Shown: piece by piece, positions 1 to 4,987 of the stretch
Layout: the number at the start of each line of letters is the position of its first letter
Numbering within the stretch: the first letter of the stretch is position 1
Assembly: GCA_041574955.1 (NCBI GenBank)
Contig: JBFGNS010000198.1
Location: 1 to 6,947 of the forward strand
Origin: CALZJC01 sp041574955
GTDB lineage: Bacteria > Acidobacteriota > Thermoanaerobaculia > Multivoradales > JAHEKO01
DNA length: 6,947 nt
Direction of reading: 5' to 3'
The notes under the pieces: model-generated
The model's input: only the letters and a program-made list of their open reading frames with translations
Told to the model about the DNA's origin: nothing
Databases searched by the model: none
Made by a program: the position numbers and the translations under genes

Positions 1-19
1 CTCGCTCGGTCCACCCCAA

Positions 20-56
20 CAAGAAACGGCGCCGACCCCTCTCGGGACCGGCGCCG
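20..56 (-). terminator. Intrinsic terminator downstream of the S8 protease gene
   Basis: An 8-bp perfect stem pairs 27-34 (CGGCGCCG) with 49-56. After a two-base mismatch on each side, an inner CCC/GGG stem (37-39 with 44-46) closes a TCTC loop. Read on the minus strand, the hairpin is followed by GTTTCTTGTT, a T-rich tail. It lies 34 bases past the stop codon of the minus-strand subtilase, the expected place and orientation for a Rho-independent terminator. The outer arm is itself palindromic, so other foldings are possible. Confidence 0.8.
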
Positions 57-89
57 CTGTGCCTTCTCTGCGGCGAGATCTAGAGCGGG

Positions 90-1577
90 CTAGCCGCAGT
101 TGGCGGTGCCGCCCTTGACCTTGTTCATGACCGCCTCGAGCACGTCCAGCCGGCCGTAGCCCCAGGCATCGGAGGAGCTCGGGTTGACCACGCCGGCCTT
201 GAGCGCGATCGCCGTCTCTCGGCTGTCGCTGTTGCAGAAGGTGGTGATCACACCCTTGTTGGTGGCCTCGACGTGATGCAGCAGGGCCACCGTGCCCGAC
301 ACTATGGCGGTCGAGAACGAGGTCCCCCAGGCGGCCGAGTACAGCCCGCCGGGGTAGGTGGTCATGAAGCCCTCGCCCGGCGCCGCGACGTGCACCAGGT
401 CGGGACCGTAGTTCGAGAAGCCGCTCATCGCATCGAGGTCGTCGGTCGCGGCGACGCCGATGGCGTTGCCGAAGGCCGCCGGGAACGACAGGGTGGTGTC
501 GCCGCGGTTGCCGGCCGACGCCACCACCGCCACCTCGTTGCGGTCGGCGTAGTTGATCGCCCGCATCAGCTCGACCGACTGGATCTCGGTGGAGAAGCTC
601 ATGTTGATGACGTGGGCGCCGTTGTCGACCGCCCAGTGGATGGCGCGGGCGATATCGAAGATGTTGGCGCCGCCGTTGCCGTCGAAGACGCGCAGCGGCA
701 TGATCTTGGCGGCCGGCGCCACCAGCCGGATGATGCCGGCCACCATGGTGCCGTGCCCGAATGCGGCCGGTAGCTGCTCGCCCTGGACGATCGTCGCGTA
801 CGACTGGTCGACCACGATGCCGGTGGCGGCGTTGGTGAAGACCGGGTCGCCGGCGCCCTGGACGATCGTCGCGTACGACTGGTCGGCGACGCTCTCGAAG
901 GTGGCCTGGGTAGTGGCGCCGGCGGCCAGCGCGTTCCACTCGGAGGCCATCCCCGGCTGATCCAGGATGAAGTCGTAGCCCGGCACCAGGGCGTCAGCCA
1001 GCAGCGGATGGTCGGGGTCGACGCCGGTGTCGATGACCGCGATGACGCCGTAGCCGTAGGGAGCATCGTCCTCGTTGTCGGCATCCTTGTAGGCGTGGGC
1101 CTCGTGCAGCTTGACCAGGTTGGCGAGCGGCTGCGCGGCGTAGCCGTTCCACAGCTCGGCCGTGAAGTGCTGCTCCAGATCGGCGGTGGACTCACCCGAC
1201 TCGCCCAGGGCCTGGACGATGGTGGCGTACGACTGGTCGAGGTTGACGTTGGGCAGGCTCTCGGTGATCGCCGCATCCTGGAGCGACTCGAAGCCGTGGA
1301 CGTCCGGGTCGCTCTCGACGTCGGCGACGGTGATCGCCGGGTCCTGCGATGCCGGGCCGTTGACCAGCACCACTTCGGGAGTGTTGGCGTCGAGCTGCTC
1401 GAGCACCGTCAGGCCGTGGGCCTGGGCGATGGTGGAGATGAGGCCGGCCGGGGCGCGCAGCACGAAGCAGTTGTAGTTGTCGCCGCCATCACAGCTGCCG
1501 GTCTGGGCGGCAGCCGGCAGGCCGGCGAGGGCTGCCAGCACCAGCATCGTGGCCAGGTAGTGTCGTCTCGAGTTCAT
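90..1577 (-). CDS. Secreted S8 subtilisin-like serine protease with three DQSYATIVQ motifs
   Basis: Subtilase family (S8) endopeptidase of 495 aa, predicted to be exported. Residues 1-24 form a signal peptide (NSRRHY, then a hydrophobic core, PAAA before Q25). Residues about 35-105 look like an I9-type propeptide/chaperone domain. The catalytic triad is complete: Asp183 in VIDTGVD, His275 in FGHGTMVAG and Ser420 in GTSFSTA, with oxyanion Asn357 in SAGN. The Asp-His spacing is 92 residues, against 32 in classical subtilisin, because of an insert at about 205-272. The motif DQSYATIVQ occurs at 114-122, at the propeptide/catalytic junction, and at 232-240 and 257-265 inside the insert. Four cysteines (29, 37, 448, 494) could form disulfides. 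The protein ends soon after the catalytic domain, with no anchor. The start is supported by AGGAG ten bases upstream. The gene lies 152 bases downstream of the co-directional CHAT gene and ends before a terminator. The family is certain; substrate and role are unknown. Confidence 0.95.
   Translation of the reverse strand: MNSRRHYLATMLVLAALAGLPAAAQTGSCDGGDNYNCFVLRAPAGLISTIAQAHGLTVLEQLDANTPEVVLVNGPASQDPAITVADVESDPDVHGFESLQDAAITESLPNVNLDQSYATIVQALGESGESTADLEQHFTAELWNGYAAQPLANLVKLHEAHAYKDADNEDDAPYGYGVIAVIDTGVDPDHPLLADALVPGYDFILDQPGMASEWNALAAGATTQATFESVADQSYATIVQGAGDPVFTNAATGIVVDQSYATIVQGEQLPAAFGHGTMVAGIIRLVAPAAKIMPLRVFDGNGGANIFDIARAIHWAVDNGAHVINMSFSTEIQSVELMRAINYADRNEVAVVASAGNRGDTTLSFPAAFGNAIGVAATDDLDAMSGFSNYGPDLVHVAAPGEGFMTTYPGGLYSAAWGTSFSTAIVSGTVALLHHVEATNKGVITTFCNSDSRETAIALKAGVVNPSSSDAWGYGRLDVLEAVMNKVKGGTANCG
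779..810 (-). repeat. Intragenic direct repeat copy 3 (encodes DQSYATIVQ, residues 257-265)
   Basis: These 32 bases are identical to 854-885, at an offset of exactly 75 bases (25 codons). The copy ends ten residues before catalytic His275. Flanking bases diverge immediately on both sides. Confidence 0.9.
854..885 (-). repeat. Intragenic direct repeat copy 2 (encodes DQSYATIVQ, residues 232-240)
   Basis: A 32-base perfect match to 779-810, including all third codon positions. It lies inside the long insert between catalytic Asp183 and His275. Identity at silent sites suggests recent duplication or gene conversion. Confidence 0.9.
1211..1239 (-). repeat. Intragenic direct repeat copy 1 (encodes DQSYATIVQ, residues 114-122)
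   Basis: 27 of 29 bases match the two other copies. Both differences are silent third-position changes, in the Ala and Thr codons (GCC ACC instead of GCG ACG), so the peptide is unchanged. It lies about 330-430 bases from the other copies, near the predicted propeptide/catalytic domain junction. Confidence 0.9.
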
Positions 1578-1587
1578 GGTCGGTAGT

Positions 1588-1592
1588 CTCCT
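1588..1592 (-). promoter_or_regulatory. Shine-Dalgarno site of the minus-strand S8 protease gene
   Basis: The minus strand reads AGGAG here, with ten bases before the ATG at 1577-1575. It is the clearest ribosome binding site in the window, and it fixes the start of the signal peptide. The spacer between the two minus-strand genes (1578-1729) also holds an AT-rich patch (TATATC on the minus strand at 1721-1726) without a convincing -35 box. Co-transcription with the upstream CHAT gene and a separate promoter both remain possible. Confidence 0.7.
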
Positions 1593-1729
1593 GAGGGGGT
1601 TCTCGGAATGTCTGAAAGCCGGGAATCTCGAAATCTCGTGGGGAGCCTTGAGGCCTTGGTGTAGCTCGTCGTCGGTTCTGCCCGCCTCTGCTCCTACTAG
1701 GGTGGCCTAAACCCCGGCCTGATATAGCT

Positions 1730-4609
1730 TTAGGGTTCTTTCTCAGCGGATCGGGCGTCGTCGAGGGAGAACGGCCAGCCGGTAAGAGCGAACGGCGCCC
1801 AGTAGTAGGGCTCCGGGTATCGGTCGCGCAGCCGGCGCGTGGCGGTCGCCACCGCGCCGGCCGGCGTCTCACTGGCCGCGAGCGCCGAGTATAGGTCTTC
1901 CATGAAGACGGCGGTGCTCTCGTCGTTGACGTCCCACAGACTGACCAGCAGAGCCCGCGCGCCCGCGTAGAGCAGCCCGCGCGTCAGCCCCACCTGCTCG
2001 TCGCCGGCCCGCACCACGTTCAACCCGGTGCTGCAGCCGCTCAGCACCACCAGCTCGGCGGCCAGCTCGAGGCCGTACAGGTCGAGCACGCTGAGCCGGC
2101 CGTCGGCCAGCTGGATGGCGGAGAACATCGGGTGGTCGCGGCGGAAGAAGCCGTGGGTGGCGATGTGCACGTAGCGTGCCGTCGGCGCGTGGCGCCGCAG
2201 GGCCTCCTCGCTCGCCTCGCCGCCGACCAGGAGCCTGCTGCCGGGCAGCCTGGCCGCCACGGCGCGTGCCTCGCGCGCGATCAGAGGCGCCCTGTCGTCG
2301 GCCACCCCCAGGACGAGCGCCGGGCCGCCGGCGCCGGCGAGCCGCCGGCGGCAGAGCGCCAGGACCCCGGCGCTCGGCGCATAGGAGACGCGAAACCTGT
2401 CGACCAGGGCCGTGCGGCCGTCACCCAGTGCGTGGAACGGCAGCCAGTGGAGCGAGCCGTGGGGCACAACCACCAGGTGCTCGCCGACGAGCCGCTCGGC
2501 AACCGGCTCGATGAGCTCGGCGTGGAGCGCCCTCAGCCGCGCTTCGACCGCCTGCGACGCCAGCCGGCGGCTGACCTCGGAGAGCTTCTCGCCGGCGACG
2601 AACTTGGCGAGCTGGAAACGGAACGACTCCTGGAGCTGCTCGACCCGGGAAGCGTCGGCCAGCGGCACCACGGTGAGCTCCCGCCGGTCGAGCACGGCGG
2701 CGACCAGCCGGCCGCCGGCAATGTAGTACTCGAGCAGGATAGTGCCGCGTGGCAGGATCTGCTGCACGCTCTCGGGCTCGGTCGCCGCCGCTACCTGGAG
2801 CGAGCCGTACTCCCGGTCCTCGAGCTCCAGGCGGCGCAGCGCCGCCAGCAGCTCGCGCTCTCGCTCCACCAGCTCGGCCTCGAGCTCGGCCAGACGCTCC
2901 GAGCCCGCCGCCTGCTCACCGCTATGGGCGCGGTCGATCCGCCGCTGCAGGGCGCCGACCTCCCCCCGCAGCCGGCGCAGCGTGGTGGCGAGCCGGCGAC
3001 CGCGGCCGGTACGCGCGGGCAGCCGCTGGACCCCCGACACCAGCAGGTCGGCCAGACCGCGGGCCTTGGCCTTCTCGATGAAGCGGAACGCCTGACGCGG
3101 ATCGCGCACTTCGGCGGGGCCGGTAGCGGCAAGCCTCACCAGGTTCTCGTACACGGGCTGTTTGTCCTCCAGGAAGGCGACCTTGAGCTCGTCCGACACC
3201 AGCCGCCCGCGCAGGGCGTGGAGGCTCGCGTCTGCGGCGCGGAAGGCGGCCAGAGCCGCCGCCGGATCGCCCATCCGCTCGAGCGCCTGACCGCGCAGCA
3301 GATGGGCCTGGAACTCGAGCCGGCCGAGGCCCAGCCGGCCGATCTCGCCCGCCAGCCGCTCGGCGCGCTCGAGCGCCGCGCCGGCGTCGTCGTTCGCCAG
3401 CTCGATGCGCGTCAGCAGCAGCTCGCACAGCGCCGCCAGCGTTGGCACCTCGCGCAGCCGCTCGAGGGCGGCACCGGCCAGCTCCCCGGCCGCCTCCAGC
3501 TCGCCCTGCTCGTACTCGAGCAGCGCTCGGTGGAGGTCGATCCGCCACGGCCATATGCGGTTGTCCTCGGCGGCGAAGATCGCGCGCGCGCGCGCCAGCG
3601 TGCCGAGCGCCTCGCCGCGACCCGCGGCGCCGCGCGACGCCTGTGCCAGCGCTTCGAAGGCCAGCGCCTTGGCGGCCTCGTAGCGCATGCCCAACCGGTC
3701 GAACCCGTCGTACCCCTGGCGCGCCAGCCGCTCGGCCTCGGCCGCGAGGTTGAGCTCGAGATAGATCTCGGCGGCATCCAGGTCCGAGAGCGCGCTGTGA
3801 TGATGGTCACCGAACTCTTCGCTGGCCTCGCGCGCCAGCTCGAAGCCGCGCAGCGCGCGCGTGTAGTCGCCGCGCAGGAAGTAGAGGTAGGAGAGGTTGC
3901 ACTCGAGCTCCAGGCTGGTCTGCGTCAACCGGTGCTCCCGACTGTGCTCCAGCGCTCGCCGGTAGGCCGCCGCCGCGCCCTCCAGGTCGTTCAGATCCTG
4001 CAGGCAGACCGCGATATTGCGCAGCGCGATGGCCTGGTCGCTAGGGCTGCCGGCGGTCCGGAACCGCTCGAAGGCGCCACGAAAACGTGCCAGCGCGGGC
4101 TCGAAGCGGTCCTGTCGCGCCAGCAGCGCACCTTCGTTGAGATCCAGGATGGCCAGCTGACGAACATCGCCGAGCTCGTCGAAGACCCGCCGTGCGGCCT
4201 CGATCCAGCCGCGGGTCTGGTCGTAGCGACCGCTGTTGATCAGGCTCTGGACGGCGCTGCTGCGGGTGATCGCCGCCTCGCGCACATCGCTGATCGCCTC
4301 GAACCGCTCCAGCGATGCCTCGGAGTATTCGACCGACCGGCTGTAGTCGCGCCGCAGCATGGCGATGCTGGCGCGGGTGCGCAGCAGCCGTCCCCAGGCG
4401 AAGTCGTCGTCCACCCGACCGGCCAGCCATTCCCCGGTGTCGGCCAGCCGCTCGGCGCCGTCGAGATCGGTGAACAGCCTGCCGACGATAGCGTCGCACA
4501 GCTCGACCAGCGCCGGCGGCGAAACGAGCTCCGGACGAGCGCCGAAGTAGCGCTCTCGCTCCGCGTCGCCGCGCAGCTCCGCGACGGCTGTGACCACCTC
4601 GTCTCGCAT
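1730..4609 (-). CDS. TPR-CHAT protein: caspase/separase-like cysteine peptidase with tetratricopeptide array
   Basis: A 959-aa protein with no signal peptide or membrane segment, so probably cytoplasmic. Residues about 75-465 are a helical array of roughly ten TPR-like units (for example 152-184, 192-225, 232-265), typical of protein-binding scaffolds. Residues about 540-600 are rich in Arg, Glu and Leu and look like a coiled-coil spacer. The CHAT domain spans about 620-947, with VVVPHGSLHWLPFHAL at 713-728, catalytic His819 in IATHGFF and catalytic Cys859 in VLSGCSTG. Both catalytic residues are present, so activity is expected. CHAT peptidases are clan CD relatives of caspases and separase; family members include Csx29 of the type III-E CRISPR complex and peptidases paired with bacterial gasdermins. 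Neither CRISPR nor a gasdermin is visible here. The start chosen is the ATG at 4609-4607. No good Shine-Dalgarno precedes it, and the frame stays open far upstream, but sequence beyond this point looks non-coding. Substrate unknown. Confidence 0.93.
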   Translation of the reverse strand: MRDEVVTAVAELRGDAERERYFGARPELVSPPALVELCDAIVGRLFTDLDGAERLADTGEWLAGRVDDDFAWGRLLRTRASIAMLRRDYSRSVEYSEASLERFEAISDVREAAITRSSAVQSLINSGRYDQTRGWIEAARRVFDELGDVRQLAILDLNEGALLARQDRFEPALARFRGAFERFRTAGSPSDQAIALRNIAVCLQDLNDLEGAAAAYRRALEHSREHRLTQTSLELECNLSYLYFLRGDYTRALRGFELAREASEEFGDHHHSALSDLDAAEIYLELNLAAEAERLARQGYDGFDRLGMRYEAAKALAFEALAQASRGAAGRGEALGTLARARAIFAAEDNRIWPWRIDLHRALLEYEQGELEAAGELAGAALERLREVPTLAALCELLLTRIELANDDAGAALERAERLAGEIGRLGLGRLEFQAHLLRGQALERMGDPAAALAAFRAADASLHALRGRLVSDELKVAFLEDKQPVYENLVRLAATGPAEVRDPRQAFRFIEKAKARGLADLLVSGVQRLPARTGRGRRLATTLRRLRGEVGALQRRIDRAHSGEQAAGSERLAELEAELVERERELLAALRRLELEDREYGSLQVAAATEPESVQQILPRGTILLEYYIAGGRLVAAVLDRRELTVVPLADASRVEQLQESFRFQLAKFVAGEKLSEVSRRLASQAVEARLRALHAELIEPVAERLVGEHLVVVPHGSLHWLPFHALGDGRTALVDRFRVSYAPSAGVLALCRRRLAGAGGPALVLGVADDRAPLIAREARAVAARLPGSRLLVGGEASEEALRRHAPTARYVHIATHGFFRRDHPMFSAIQLADGRLSVLDLYGLELAAELVVLSGCSTGLNVVRAGDEQVGLTRGLLYAGARALLVSLWDVNDESTAVFMEDLYSALAASETPAGAVATATRRLRDRYPEPYYWAPFALTGWPFSLDDARSAEKEP

Positions 4610-4718
4610 GGGAGCGTTCGAGGATAGACCAAGACGCGGCGAAGAAAGTGACGAACCGGGTGGCGGCGGCCGGCGGCGCCGGTCACCGACGCGGCGACCC
4701 GCCGACCTTGCTCGGCCC

Positions 4719-4765
4719 GCCGGTTTTTTCTCACTTCCCGGCGCACGCGGGCGAGAAAAAGCGGC
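4719..4765. repeat. Imperfect inverted repeat with T-tract and A-tract arms
   Basis: TTTTTCTC at 4725-4732 is the exact reverse complement of GAGAAAAA at 4753-4760. Inside it, CCCG (4737-4740) pairs with CGGG (4748-4751) around a seven-base loop. Outside it, GCCG (4719-4722) faces CGGC (4762-4765). The T run precedes the hairpin and the A run follows it on both strands, so it does not have terminator layout. Its place between divergent genes fits an operator, a curved-DNA element or a regulatory RNA hairpin, but the sequence does not decide which. Confidence 0.6.
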
Positions 4766-4949
4766 CGTGGTGCTGGCCGCGGCGGAGCGCCACGAGGCCG
4801 CAGCGTCGGCCCGAAGGTCTCGACAATCCCCCGTGGCGGCGGGCTCGCACACGGTTTCGGTCCTGGCGGCCTCGAGCCGTGGCCGCGCCGGCTGGCATCG
4901 CGCTTGCTGGTCAGGCGGGCGGCATGAGCGAAAGCTGGCAAGACTGGAG

Positions 4950-4987
4950 GGCTCGTACCGGGGGGAGACCCCAGAACGGAATGAGCC
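4950..4987 (+). promoter_or_regulatory. Possible leader hairpin covering the ribosome binding site of the second S8 gene
   Basis: Three nested stems can form: GGCTC (4950-4954) with GAGCC (4983-4987), CCG (4958-4960) with CGG (4977-4979), and GGGG (4962-4965) with CCCC (4969-4972) around an AGA loop. The fold ends at the base before the ATG. The only Shine-Dalgarno-like sequence close to the start, CGGA at 4977-4980, would be partly paired. A small AGC-GAAA-GCT tetraloop hairpin sits just upstream (4927-4936). It matches no riboswitch class that I recognise, and in GC-rich DNA such pairing can arise by chance. Confidence 0.35.

Larger units (their letters stand above)
4610..4987. promoter_or_regulatory. 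Divergent intergenic region between the CHAT gene and the second S8 gene
   Basis: This 378-base stretch separates two divergent genes, so it must hold promoters for both. On the minus strand, TATCCT (4621-4626) could be a -10 box placed so close to the CHAT start that the transcript would be nearly leaderless; the matching -35 box is poor. On the plus strand, TCGACA at 4820-4825 resembles a -35 box but lacks a good -10 partner. The region also contains the inverted repeat at 4719-4765 and the start-codon hairpin at 4950-4987. I see no convincing gene in it; reading frames that cross it look like by-products of high GC content. Confidence 0.6.

Noticed and set aside
779..1239. Three near-identical direct repeats that could suggest a CRISPR array or mobile-element ends
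   Set aside because: They lie in one continuous reading frame and encode the same peptide with silent differences, and their spacing is irregular (75 and about 357 bases). Nothing resembles spacers, a leader or a transposase.
2132..4627. 831-codon open frame on the plus strand, antisense to the CHAT gene
   Set aside because: Its translation is dominated by Arg, Gln, Gly, Ala and Leu in a pattern typical of the complement of a GC-rich gene. No recognisable domain or ribosome site is visible, and the opposite strand encodes a clear conserved protein.
4719..4765. Inverted repeat considered as a bidirectional intrinsic terminator
   Set aside because: On each strand the T run comes before the hairpin and the A run after it, the reverse of a terminator. 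It also lies between divergent genes, where no terminator is needed.
4981..4983. Alternative ATG seven bases before the chosen start of the second subtilase
   Set aside because: It is in a different frame from the protease, and the protease frame has a TGA at 4982-4984, so translation from it would not give the signal peptide.
4895..4987. Leader of the second subtilase considered as a c-di-GMP (GEMM), TPP, glycine or cobalamin riboswitch
   Set aside because: The conserved core sequences of these classes, as I recall them, are absent; only generic hairpins and one GAAA loop are present.
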